Shown one piece after another: positions 1 to 7,414 of a stretch of 64,000 nt of DNA (the first letter of the stretch is position 1; the number at the start of each line of letters is the position of its first letter). Where the stretch lies: the NCBI RefSeq assembly GCF_027706845.1, contig NZ_JAQGCZ010000010.1, positions 152,894-216,893 of the forward strand, read 5' to 3'. Under the pieces are notes generated by a model, which was not told the origin of the DNA, made no database searches, and saw only the letters and a program-made list of their open reading frames with translations. Both the position numbers and the translations under genes were made by a program. The DNA is from Mycolicibacterium sp. BiH015. Its GTDB lineage: Bacteria; Actinomycetota; Actinomycetes; Mycobacteriales; Mycobacteriaceae.

Positions 1-513
1 CGCGAATTTCGTTGCGCTGTAGGCAGTCAGCTGCGGGTTGGCCAGCAGACCCGCAGCCGACGACAGATTGACCACGTGACCTCCGCGGCCGGCATCGATC
101 ATCGTAGGCAAGAAAGCGTTGCAGCCGTGTACCACGCCAATCAGGTTGACGCCGACCAACCAGTCCCAATCCTTGACGCTGGTGTCCAGAAATCCGCCGA
201 CCAGCCCTACACCGGCGTTGTTGATCAGCACGTCCACCGCACCGTAAAGGTCGACCGTCTCCTGCGCGAATTCCGACATCGCTTCGGAGTCAGCGACATC
301 GACGCGTCGGGTCAAAATCCGGCCACCGAAGCTATGCGCCGTTGCGGCGGTGTCGGCGAGACCGCTGTCGTTGATGTCGCACAGGGCCAGGTTGGCACCG
401 CGCCTTGCACACAACAGCGCGAGCTCGCGGCCGATACCGCTGCCGGCGCCGGTGATCACCGCGACGCGGTCGGTGAGATCCGCCGTACTTAAGCGGGTTG
501 AGTTCCTGGGCAT
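1..513 (-). CDS. SDR-family oxidoreductase, 3' end cut by window edge
   Basis: This is the first 171 codons of a short-chain dehydrogenase/reductase, an NAD(P)-dependent Rossmann oxidoreductase. The reading begins MPRNSTRL from an ATG at 513. It shows the cofactor motif TGAGSGIG, then NNAG, then the serine region NLSSAAG. The catalytic YSATK (YxxxK) lies at the last codons visible. The helices after the active site are missing because the gene runs off the window. No partner gene identifies the substrate. The fold is certain from the motifs; the specific reaction is unknown. Confidence 0.85.
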   Translation of the reverse strand, partial: MPRNSTRLSTADLTDRVAVITGAGSGIGRELALLCARRGANLALCDINDSGLADTAATAHSFGGRILTRRVDVADSEAMSEFAQETVDLYGAVDVLINNAGVGLVGGFLDTSVKDWDWLVGVNLIGVVHGCNAFLPTMIDAGRGGHVVNLSSAAGLLANPQLTAYSATKFA

Positions 514-614
514 GCCAGAAACGTACGGCGGAACCATGTTTCTCTGCTCGTGTGAAAGCGCCAACACGGTCCACGCCTATTGTGCGAACGCGACAGAAGT
601 GCTCAATCAAGCCG

Positions 615-1565
615 CTACGTGAGATTCGTCATGAGGTGGGAGCCGATCATCCGCAAGGCCGCGTGCGCCGACGGAGCCTGGGATCGGGTGAAGCCGTGAT
701 CGATTGAGGGCAGACGGTGGTGCGTGACCGCGACTCCCCGGCCGGCCAGGTCGTGGGCGAGGCGGTCACCTTCGGGGCCCAGCGTGTCGAGCTCGCCGGT
801 GATGATCAGTGTCGGCGGCATGGCGTCGGCCAAGCTTGCATCGAACACCGGCGATGCCAAAGGTTGAGAACGGGCGCGCGGGTCGACCACATAGGCGTCG
901 ATAGCGAGACGCTGAACCGGACGCGATATGCGCGGATGTCTTTTGGCCGAGGTCCGGTCGGCGCGAGACAGGTCGAGGACGGGAAATGCCAACGCGGCTG
1001 CACGTAGCCGGATTTCGCGCCCGGGGTATGCCTGCTGGCATACGTTGATCGCCAGCTTTGCGCCTGCGCTGGCGCCCGACACCGATATTCGAGCGGCATC
1101 CCAGCCGCGCTCGCCCGCTGCGGTGCGGATCCAGCGCGCTATGTCGAAGCATTGTTCTTCTGCGACGGGATACTGGACTTGAGGCGCGGTCGCGTAGTCG
1201 GCCAGCACCACCACCGCACCGACCTCCGAGGCGATGTACTCGGCGATGTACTCCTCGTGCCGCGGGTGGCGCACGATGAATGCACCGCCGTGAAGATGGA
1301 GATCGACCGGGAGGCGACCCACACCGCTTTGGGCCAGCGGGGCGTCGGGGTTGGGCCGATAGATCAGGCACTTGACCTTGCCGTGTCGGGTGGGCACATC
1401 GATACACTCCGGCTCGGCGATGCGGCGGCTTGCGACGCGGAAGCGCGGCGGCGGCGCGACCAGGGGTAGGACACGTTGTGCGGCGTGAGCTCCGACCCAT
1501 GCAGTGACCCGACGCTGGGGATTAGCAGGCATACCGGTGGCTTCGCCGGCGCGGGAATTCGTCAC
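615..1565 (-). CDS. alpha/beta hydrolase, hormone-sensitive-lipase type esterase
   Basis: This 316-residue serine hydrolase probably cleaves short- or medium-chain esters. It carries the oxyanion motif HLHGGAF and the nucleophile elbow SGASAG typical of the HSL (family IV) group. A late GELDTLGPEGD and SIDHGF supply the acid and histidine. There is no signal peptide, so it is likely cytoplasmic. An in-frame ATG 11 codons downstream (MPANPQRR) is an alternative start. It reads the same way as the truncated SDR with about 100 bp between them, so co-transcription is possible. The substrate is unknown. Confidence 0.8.
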   Translation of the reverse strand: MTNSRAGEATGMPANPQRRVTAWVGAHAAQRVLPLVAPPPRFRVASRRIAEPECIDVPTRHGKVKCLIYRPNPDAPLAQSGVGRLPVDLHLHGGAFIVRHPRHEEYIAEYIASEVGAVVVLADYATAPQVQYPVAEEQCFDIARWIRTAAGERGWDAARISVSGASAGAKLAINVCQQAYPGREIRLRAAALAFPVLDLSRADRTSAKRHPRISRPVQRLAIDAYVVDPRARSQPLASPVFDASLADAMPPTLIITGELDTLGPEGDRLAHDLAGRGVAVTHHRLPSIDHGFTRSQAPSAHAALRMIGSHLMTNLT

Positions 1566-1881
1566 GTCCCCGCCTCACCCGGTTTCCGCATCTGTCGGTG
1601 GCGGCTTCGACGGTAACCAGAAGAGTCGGGAGGCCTGAACGGTACGACGACATCGAGACTCGAATCTCTGCGGAGCGGGGGGCTCGGGTTCGCTTGCCCG
1701 TCAAGTGTTGGGTGAGGTACGCGGCGTTGGCTTGTCTTGGATGGACGAGAGGACGAGACCCTCTTGTGGTGATTGCACAAGGGCTGCCGTCACGTCCCGA
1801 AGTGACCCGATTCGCTGTCGCATGGGCCCGGACGACGCCGCCCCACCCGCGAATGTGCAGGTGGGGCGATGTCTCACCTCG
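1566..1881. other. 316-bp intergenic stretch, no gene seen
   Basis: The stretch lies between the esterase start and tRNA-His. I find no convincing reading frame; frames that cross it run antisense into orn. The only clear structure is the hairpin at 1839-1868, listed separately. The promoter of the esterase should lie at the low-coordinate end, but no confident -35/-10 pair is visible. Confidence 0.5.
1839..1868 (-). terminator. hairpin downstream of tRNA-His
   Basis: CGCCCCACC (1839-1847) pairs perfectly with GGTGGGGCG (1860-1868) around a 12-nt loop. Read on the minus strand it begins about 14 nt past the mature 3' end of tRNA-His. This is the expected place for a terminator or processing hairpin. 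There is no T-tract, which is common for mycobacterial hairpins. Confidence 0.5.
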
Positions 1882-1955
1882 GGTGGCTGACGGGACTCGA
1901 ACCCGCGACAGCCAGGATCACAACCTGGTGCTCTACCAACTGAACTACAGCCACC
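1882..1955 (-). tRNA. tRNA-His(GTG)
   Basis: The minus strand folds as a standard tRNA. The anticodon stem CCAGG/CCTGG encloses loop TTGTGAT, giving anticodon GTG (His). The T arm is GCGGG-TTCGAGT-CCCGT. The acceptor has the extra 5' G (G-1) expected for tRNA-His. The length is 74 nt, as in E. coli tRNA-His without CCA. The CCA tail is not encoded; the genome reads CGA there. Confidence 0.97.
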
Positions 1956-1984
1956 ATCGCCGCTCGAAAAGCGGCTTGGTCATA

Positions 1985-2620
1985 CTAGCCGGTCGAGTCC
2001 CTCGGAGCCGAATCGTTTGGTGCCGACGGCCCCAGTTCCGCCGCGACCGCGGCGATATCGCTGGTCGACGGGCCCGGCGGCGCCACGAACGCGGTCTGCC
2101 GGTAGTACCGCAGCTCGCGGATCGACTCATGGATGTCGGCCAGCGCGCGGTGGGCGAGCCCCTTGTCCGGCTGGCCGAAATAGATCCGCGGATACCAGCG
2201 GCGGCACAGCTCCTTGATCGAGCTCACGTCGATCATCCGGTAGTGCAGGTAGTCGTCGAGCTTGGGCATGTCCCGGGCGATGAAGCCGCGGTCGGTGGCG
2301 ATCGAGTTGCCTGCCAGCGGCGCCGTCTTGGCCGTCTTGACGTGTTCCCGGATGTAGGTCAGCACCATGTCTTCGGCGGTGGCCAGGTCGACGGTCGACG
2401 CGCGCACCTCCTCGACGAGGCCTGACTTGGAGTGCATCTGCGCGACGACGTCGATCATCGAGTCCAACGCGTCATCGTCGGCGTGGATCACCACGTCGAG
2501 GCCGTCGCCCAGGATGTTCAGCTCGGAGTCGGTCACCAGTACTGCGATCTCGATCAGGCGGTCGGACTTGAGGTCCAGGCCCGTCATCTCGCAGTCGATC
2601 CACACCAGTTCATCGCGCAC
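1985..2620 (-). CDS. orn: oligoribonuclease
   Basis: Orn degrades 2-5 nt RNA fragments (nanoRNAs) and pGpG 3'-to-5', finishing RNA turnover in the cytoplasm. The 211-residue protein has the DEDDh exonuclease signature: D9 and E11 in WIDCEMTGLD, D110 in NSIATD, and H157 and D162 in LAHRALAD. The chosen GTG start (VRDELVWID) matches the start of the exonuclease domain. The same frame stays open for over 1.1 kb upstream, antisense to the ATPase gene, but that part is not protein-like. The Ala/Pro/Ser-rich tail of about 30 residues exceeds the E. coli enzyme. It lies just upstream of tRNA-His. Confidence 0.95.
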   Translation of the reverse strand: MRDELVWIDCEMTGLDLKSDRLIEIAVLVTDSELNILGDGLDVVIHADDDALDSMIDVVAQMHSKSGLVEEVRASTVDLATAEDMVLTYIREHVKTAKTAPLAGNSIATDRGFIARDMPKLDDYLHYRMIDVSSIKELCRRWYPRIYFGQPDKGLAHRALADIHESIRELRYYRQTAFVAPPGPSTSDIAAVAAELGPSAPNDSAPRDSTG

Positions 2621-2713
2621 AGCGCTCAACAGTAAGCCCCGCGGTGCCCCGGGGCTTGACATGGGCTGCCCACACCCGCCGAATCGCGGAGTTGCCCAGA
2701 TAGGGTTCGTCGC

Positions 2714-4285
2714 ATGACCACGGAGCCGTCGAGCACTCCGGCGCAGCAGATCGCCTCGGGCTACGCCGTCGAAGGTACGGCGCTGGAACTCGGCGCGGTC
2801 GTCGTCGACGGCGCATGCGACCCCGCGGCGCGGGTGCGAATCCCGCTGGCCATGCTCAACCGGCACGGGTTGGTCGCAGGTGCCACCGGAACGGGTAAGA
2901 CGAAGTCGCTGCAGGTGCTCGCCGAGCAGTTGTCGTCGTTCGGAGTGCCGGTGGTGATGGCCGACGTGAAGGGCGACCTGTCCGGATTGTCGCGGCCCGG
3001 AGATCCCGGCGAGAAAGTCGCCCAGCGCGCCGCCGACACCGGCGACGACTGGACGCCCACTCCGTACCCCGTCGAGTTCCTGTCGCTGGGCACGTCTGGA
3101 ATCGGGGTGCCCGTCCGCGCGACAATCACCAGCTTCGGGCCCATACTTCTGTCGAAAGTGCTGGGACTCAACCAGACTCAAGAGTCGACGCTCGGCCTGA
3201 TCTTCCACTGGGCCGACCAGCAGGGCCTGGCGCTGCTCGATCTGAAGGATCTGCGTTCCGTCATCTCGTACCTGACCAGTGACGAGGGGAAGCCGCAACT
3301 GAAGGCACTCGGCGCGGTCTCCACGACAACAGCGGGTGTGATTCTGCGTGCTCTGGTGAACCTCGAAGCTGACGGCGGCGACACGTTCTTCGGTGAGCCC
3401 GAACTCGAACCCGGCGATCTGCTGCGCGTAGACCCGTCGGGCCGGGGCATCATCACCCTTCTCGAACTCGGCAGCCAGGCCACGCGCCCTGTGCTGTTCT
3501 CGACGTTCCTGATGTGGGTGCTTGCCGACCTGTTCACCACGTTGCCCGAGGTCGGCGACGTCGACAGACCGAAACTGGTGTTCGTCTTCGACGAGGCGCA
3601 CCTGCTCTTCACCGACGCATCGAAGGCGTTCCTGGAGCAGGTCGAACAGACCGTCAAACTGATCCGCTCCAAAGGCGTCGGGGTCCTGTTCTGCACCCAG
3701 CTGCCCACCGACATCCCCAAAGGGGTTCTTAGCCAGCTGGGTGCTCGTATCCAGCACGCGCTGCGCGCGTTCACGCCCGACGATCAGAAATCGCTCGCGA
3801 AGACGGTGCGCACCTACCCGAAAAGCGATGTCTACGACCTTGAGTCGGCACTGACGTCACTGGGTACCGGCGAGGCGATCGTCACCGTGCTGTCCGACGA
3901 CGGCGCGCCCACACCGGTGGCGTGGACCAGGATTCGCGCCCCGCGCTCACTGATGGACACCATCGGACCCGACGCCATCGCCGCCGCGGCGAAAGCCAGT
4001 CCGCTGCACGCGGAGTACGGTCAGACGATCGATCGGGACTCGGCCTACGAACGGCTCACCGCGAGATTGGCACCGCCGCCCGCGCCGCAGCCGCCCGTGT
4101 ATGTGCCGCCGCCGGACGAGGTCCCGCCGATGCCCGCGCCCGCGCAGCGCGAGGAACCCGGCTTCCTCGACCAGATGATGGCGAATCCGGCATTCAAGAG
4201 CGCGATGCGGTCGGCCGGCACCGTCATCGGCCGTGAGATCACTCGCAGCATCTTCGGCACGGGCCGCCGCAGGCGCAGACGCTGA
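2714..4285 (+). CDS. HerA-like / DUF853 family ATPase
   Basis: This 523-residue P-loop ATPase is of the HerA/FtsK-like DUF853 type. Walker A is GATGTGKTK (residues 56-64) and Walker B is KLVFVFDEAH (about 287-296). A STTTAG segment and FCTQLPTDIPKGVLSQLG resemble the sensor/arginine-finger regions of ring translocases. The C-terminus is proline-rich and then ends in an Arg run, possibly nucleic-acid binding. No NurA nuclease partner is adjacent. It is divergent from orn with a 93-bp gap. The family is usually annotated as a helicase, but the cellular role is not established here. I recall a syntenic homologue in M. tuberculosis (Rv2510c). Confidence 0.85.
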   Translation: MTTEPSSTPAQQIASGYAVEGTALELGAVVVDGACDPAARVRIPLAMLNRHGLVAGATGTGKTKSLQVLAEQLSSFGVPVVMADVKGDLSGLSRPGDPGEKVAQRAADTGDDWTPTPYPVEFLSLGTSGIGVPVRATITSFGPILLSKVLGLNQTQESTLGLIFHWADQQGLALLDLKDLRSVISYLTSDEGKPQLKALGAVSTTTAGVILRALVNLEADGGDTFFGEPELEPGDLLRVDPSGRGIITLLELGSQATRPVLFSTFLMWVLADLFTTLPEVGDVDRPKLVFVFDEAHLLFTDASKAFLEQVEQTVKLIRSKGVGVLFCTQLPTDIPKGVLSQLGARIQHALRAFTPDDQKSLAKTVRTYPKSDVYDLESALTSLGTGEAIVTVLSDDGAPTPVAWTRIRAPRSLMDTIGPDAIAAAAKASPLHAEYGQTIDRDSAYERLTARLAPPPAPQPPVYVPPPDEVPPMPAPAQREEPGFLDQMMANPAFKSAMRSAGTVIGREITRSIFGTGRRRRRR

Positions 4286-4288
4286 CTC

Positions 4289-4306
4289 GCCGGAATAGTT
4301 TCCGGC
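4289..4306 (+). terminator. hairpin after the HerA-like gene
   Basis: GCCGGAA and TTCCGGC form a perfect 7-bp stem around a TAGT loop, starting 4 nt after the stop codon of the ATPase gene. It is one of two hairpins separating this gene from the convergent cmrA. Confidence 0.5.
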
Positions 4307-4327
4307 AGGCCCACTTTCGAACTTCAG

Positions 4328-4348
4328 CCGCCGGAATGCATCCGGCGG
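4328..4348 (-). terminator. hairpin after cmrA
   Basis: CCGCCGGA and TCCGGCGG form a perfect 8-bp stem with a 5-nt loop, directly after the cmrA stop codon on the minus strand. With the 4289-4306 hairpin it gives each convergent gene its own candidate terminator. Confidence 0.5.
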
Positions 4349-4349
4349 G

Positions 4350-5156
4350 CTAGTCGCCGCCGAGCTTCTTGTAGACAGCGCCGACGATCGGGGCGACGAT
4401 CGAGCGGGGCGCGTAGCCGCTGGCCGCCGACATCGCTTTCGACGTGACGCCGGGCACCACACGCATCTTGTTGCGCTCCAACCCATCCAGCGAGACCTTC
4501 GCCGTGTACTCGGTGTCGATCCACAGGAAGTCGGGGATCAGCTTCTCGACGAGTGACTGTTCATCGGGGTCGGGGAGGTCGGTGCGCACCGGCCCGGGCG
4601 CCAGCACGGTGACGTGCACGCCCGCCGATTTGACCTCCCCGCGCAGGGATTCACTGAAGGTGTTGGCGAAGGCCTTGGTCGCGGCATAGGTGGCGTTGTT
4701 GGGGATGGGGGAGTTCCCTGCCGCCGACCCGGAGATGAGGATGCCGCCCGCCCGGCGTTCCACCATGCCGGGTAACACCGCCAGGACGAGGTCGTGCACA
4801 CCGAGGACGTTGAGCTGCACCTGTTTCCGTTCGTCTTCCGGATCGAGGCTGGCCACGGGGCCGAAGGTGGCGGTGCCGGCGTTCGCGCAGAGGATTGAGA
4901 TGTCGCGCGTGGCCAGCTCGTCGCAGAAGATGTCGCGCGCCGCAGGATCGGCGAGATCGACGGCGCGCACCTCGACAGTCACGCCGTACTCCGCGCGCAG
5001 CCGCTCTGCAAGTGCGTTGAGCACCTCCTCGCGGCGCGCCGTGATGATCATGTGGTGGCCGCGGCGGGCGAGCTCGACGGCCAGCGCTTCGCCGATGTTC
5101 TGTGATGCGCCGGTGACGACGGCTCGGGCGTCCGCGCGGGGAGCGGGTACTGGCAT
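4350..5156 (-). CDS. cmrA: SDR reductase, mycolate beta-keto reductase CmrA
   Basis: This 268-residue SDR has TGASQNIG (residues 15-22), ANAG (91-94), the serine region ISGSAAG (141-147) and YAATK (Y157, K161). By length, sequence type and neighbours (MFS gene, proline-rich MmpS-like gene, DUF853 ATPase, orn) it matches the mycobacterial SDR I know as Rv2509/CmrA. CmrA reduces the beta-keto group of newly condensed mycolate to mature mycolic acid. That function comes from published work on the family; the assignment here is by recalled synteny and family. It is divergent from the MFS gene with only 26 bp between the start codons. Confidence 0.78.
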   Translation of the reverse strand: MPVPAPRADARAVVTGASQNIGEALAVELARRGHHMIITARREEVLNALAERLRAEYGVTVEVRAVDLADPAARDIFCDELATRDISILCANAGTATFGPVASLDPEDERKQVQLNVLGVHDLVLAVLPGMVERRAGGILISGSAAGNSPIPNNATYAATKAFANTFSESLRGEVKSAGVHVTVLAPGPVRTDLPDPDEQSLVEKLIPDFLWIDTEYTAKVSLDGLERNKMRVVPGVTSKAMSAASGYAPRSIVAPIVGAVYKKLGGD

Positions 5157-5164
5157 GGGCTGTG

Positions 5165-5172
5165 ACTATATC
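5165..5172. promoter_or_regulatory. overlapping divergent -10 elements between cmrA and the MFS gene
   Basis: ACTATATC is a -10-like element on both strands: TATAGT reading left toward cmrA and TATATC reading right toward the transporter. The start codons lie 8 and 10 bp away from the respective hexamers. Both transcripts would therefore be leaderless or nearly so, which is common in mycobacteria. This is inferred from spacing only. Confidence 0.4.
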
Positions 5173-5182
5173 GTGGGCGTCC

Positions 5183-6502
5183 ATGAGCGACGTGTCGCGC
5201 ACGACCGGTCCGCCCACCGATACCGCGACCCGCTCGCGTGTGGCTGCGTGGGCGATGTGGGATTTCGGGGCCACCGCCATCAACGCGATCGTCATCACCT
5301 TCGTGTTCACGGTGTACCTGACCACGACTGTCGGTGACGATCTGCCGGGCGACATCACGCCCGCCAGTTGGCTGGGACGTGCGTTGGCGTTGGCCGGTCT
5401 GGTGGTCGCGCTGCTGGCTCCGGTGACCGGGGTGTGGGTGGACGCGCCGTCTCGGCGGCGCAGAGCGCTGGCGATCCTGACCGGGATGGTGGTGCTGCTG
5501 ACGGCGTCGCTGAGCCTGATCCGCGACGATCACCGCTATCTGTGGCCGGGGCTGATCCTTCTGGCTTGCACGGCGGCGTGCAGCGAGTTGGCCACGGTGC
5601 CCTACAACGCGATGCTGCGCGAGCTGTCCACGCCGCTGACCTCTGGCCGGATCTCCGGATTCGGTTTGGCGCTGGGCTATTTCGGCAGTGTGCTGGCTCT
5701 ACTCGTGGTGTATCTGGGATTCATCTCCGGGGAGGGGGACACCCGCGGCCTGCTCGGGTTGCCGGTCGACGACGGACAGAACGTGCGCGCGGCGATGCTG
5801 CTCGTGGCCGCCTGGTTCGCTCTGTTCGCCCTGCCGCTGCTGATCCTGACGCCCAGCCGCGCGCAGGAGAAGCCGCCACGGGTCGGCTTCTTCAGCGCCT
5901 ACCGGCGGCTGTGGCAGGAGGTGCGCGCCGAATGGCGCCGCGATCGCAACGTCGTGTACTACCTGGGTGCCAGCGCCGTGTTCCGCGACGGCCTGACCGG
6001 GGTGTTCACCTTCGGGGCGGTGCTCGGCGTGAACGTCTACGAGGTGTCCCAGGCCGACGTGCTGCTGTTCGGGGTCGCCGCGTGCGTCGTCGCCGCGCTG
6101 GGCGCCGTGGTCGGCGGCCGGGTCGACGACAGAGTTGGGTCGAAACCGGTGATCATCGCCTCGCTGGTGGCGATGATCGCGGTGGGCCTCACGCTGATGG
6201 TGCTTTCGGGCGTTATGGCTTTCTGGGTGTGTGGCCTGCTGCTGTGCCTGTTCATCGGTCCGACGCTGTCGTCGGCGCGCACGCTGATGATGCGGATGGC
6301 CGCCCATGGCAAGGAAGGCGTCACGTTCGGGCTCTACACGACGGCGGGGCGCGCCGCGACTTTCTTGGCGCCATGGCTGTTTTCGTTGTTCATCGACGTC
6401 TTCGACAGTTACCGCGCGGGCATGGGCGGCTTGGTGCTGGTGCTGGTTCTCGGGCTGGTGCTGTTCCTGCCGGTGCGCGCGCCGCACCGACGCCTCGTCT
6501 AA
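5183..6502 (+). CDS. MFS transporter
   Basis: This is a membrane transporter of about 439 residues with the hydrophobic pattern of roughly 12 transmembrane helices and a cytoplasmic loop near the middle (SRAQEKPPRVGFF to EWRRDRN). Its type resembles the glycoside-pentoside-hexuronide/UMF1-like MFS branch. ATG 5183 (MSDVSRTTG) is preferred over the in-frame GTG 21 bp upstream, which would leave almost no room for the divergent promoter. Its stop codon overlaps the stop of the convergent MmpS-like gene. The cargo is unknown. Position next to cmrA suggests an envelope-lipid link, but this is inference. Confidence 0.8.
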   Translation: MSDVSRTTGPPTDTATRSRVAAWAMWDFGATAINAIVITFVFTVYLTTTVGDDLPGDITPASWLGRALALAGLVVALLAPVTGVWVDAPSRRRRALAILTGMVVLLTASLSLIRDDHRYLWPGLILLACTAACSELATVPYNAMLRELSTPLTSGRISGFGLALGYFGSVLALLVVYLGFISGEGDTRGLLGLPVDDGQNVRAAMLLVAAWFALFALPLLILTPSRAQEKPPRVGFFSAYRRLWQEVRAEWRRDRNVVYYLGASAVFRDGLTGVFTFGAVLGVNVYEVSQADVLLFGVAACVVAALGAVVGGRVDDRVGSKPVIIASLVAMIAVGLTLMVLSGVMAFWVCGLLLCLFIGPTLSSARTLMMRMAAHGKEGVTFGLYTTAGRAATFLAPWLFSLFIDVFDSYRAGMGGLVLVLVLGLVLFLPVRAPHRRLV

Positions 6503-7317
6503 CCCTCCGGCGTGCAGATCGTCAGACCCGCGCCCGTCCGCATATCCAGCTGTGCGCCGTTGACCGAGATCGAGCACGTCACCTCACGCCCGACATTGAT
6601 GATGCTGATGCTCGCCGACGTCTCGCCGGGCTGCGGCAGGGACACCTCCTTGCTCCACGGCAGCATCACGTTGAACTCGGTCTGAAGCAGGCCGCCGGTG
6701 TCGACATAGGTGATGTTGATCGCGCGTCCGGTGCCCTCGACCGTGTAGACGACGGTGTCGGTGGCGCCGGGGATCGTCGGTTCGGTCGGGGTGGTCGGTG
6801 AGCTCGGCAGTGTCGGAAGCGGGAGTGCCGGCGTCGACGGCCTCGTCGTGGGGGTCCTCGTTGCCGGGGTCCGCGACGTCGTCGTGGGGGAGGGCGTGTA
6901 AGACGGTTCGGGTTGCGACGGCAGCGGCGCCACCACTGTCTGTTGTCGCGAGCTGTTGACGATCACCAGCGCGATCACCAGGCCTATCACCAAGACGACG
7001 GCGACGCCGGCGACGATCCACAGCCAGCGCGGGGACTTCGGCCCCTCCGGGGGCGGTTCGGATCCGAATCCCTGCGGGTGCGGGGGTGGGTACTGGCCCG
7101 TGGCGTAGGGGTCATAGCCGTAGGGCGGATACGCGGGGAGTCGTTCGGTGGGGCGGGGAGCCTGCGGCGGCTGGTAGGGCGAGCCGTACGGCGCCTGGCT
7201 GGCGTACGCGGGATCGGAGTACCCGGAGTACCCGGGGCCACCGCTGGTTCCCCACTGTTCCTCGCGTGCGCCGAAGCCTGATCGCTCCTCGCGTCCGCGG
7301 TTGGGTGAATCCGTCAT
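6499..7317 (-). CDS. proline-rich single-pass membrane protein with MmpS-like C-terminus
   Basis: This protein of about 272 residues has a Pro/Tyr/Gly-rich cytoplasmic N-terminus (repeated PYG/YDP/PPQ) and one transmembrane helix (WLWIVAGVAVVLVIG). A Pro/Thr/Ser-rich extracytoplasmic linker follows, then a compact C-terminal domain (VVYTVEGTG, ITYVDTGG, LPWSKEV). That domain resembles the MmpS transport-accessory fold. No MmpL gene is adjacent. The start MTDSPNRG is chosen two codons inside the longest frame. I recall a syntenic proline-rich membrane protein in M. tuberculosis (Rv2507). The role is unknown; the periplasmic domain may bind lipid or cell wall. Confidence 0.75.
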   Translation of the reverse strand: MTDSPNRGREERSGFGAREEQWGTSGGPGYSGYSDPAYASQAPYGSPYQPPQAPRPTERLPAYPPYGYDPYATGQYPPPHPQGFGSEPPPEGPKSPRWLWIVAGVAVVLVIGLVIALVIVNSSRQQTVVAPLPSQPEPSYTPSPTTTSRTPATRTPTTRPSTPALPLPTLPSSPTTPTEPTIPGATDTVVYTVEGTGRAINITYVDTGGLLQTEFNVMLPWSKEVSLPQPGETSASISIINVGREVTCSISVNGAQLDMRTGAGLTICTPEG

Positions 7318-7414
7318 GCCCACCTCATGGCTGCAGGGTACCTGTGCAGCCGCTCAGTGCATCCGGACCGGCCCATCCGTCGCCATCGGCGCCGACCGTG
7401 CACAATCGTGAACC

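Noticed and set aside
2621..3757. Long open frame continuing orn upstream for over 370 codons on the minus strand
   Set aside because: It lies fully antisense to the HerA-like ATPase gene, has shadow-type composition and would give orn a meaningless N-terminal extension. The GTG at 2620 matches the family start.
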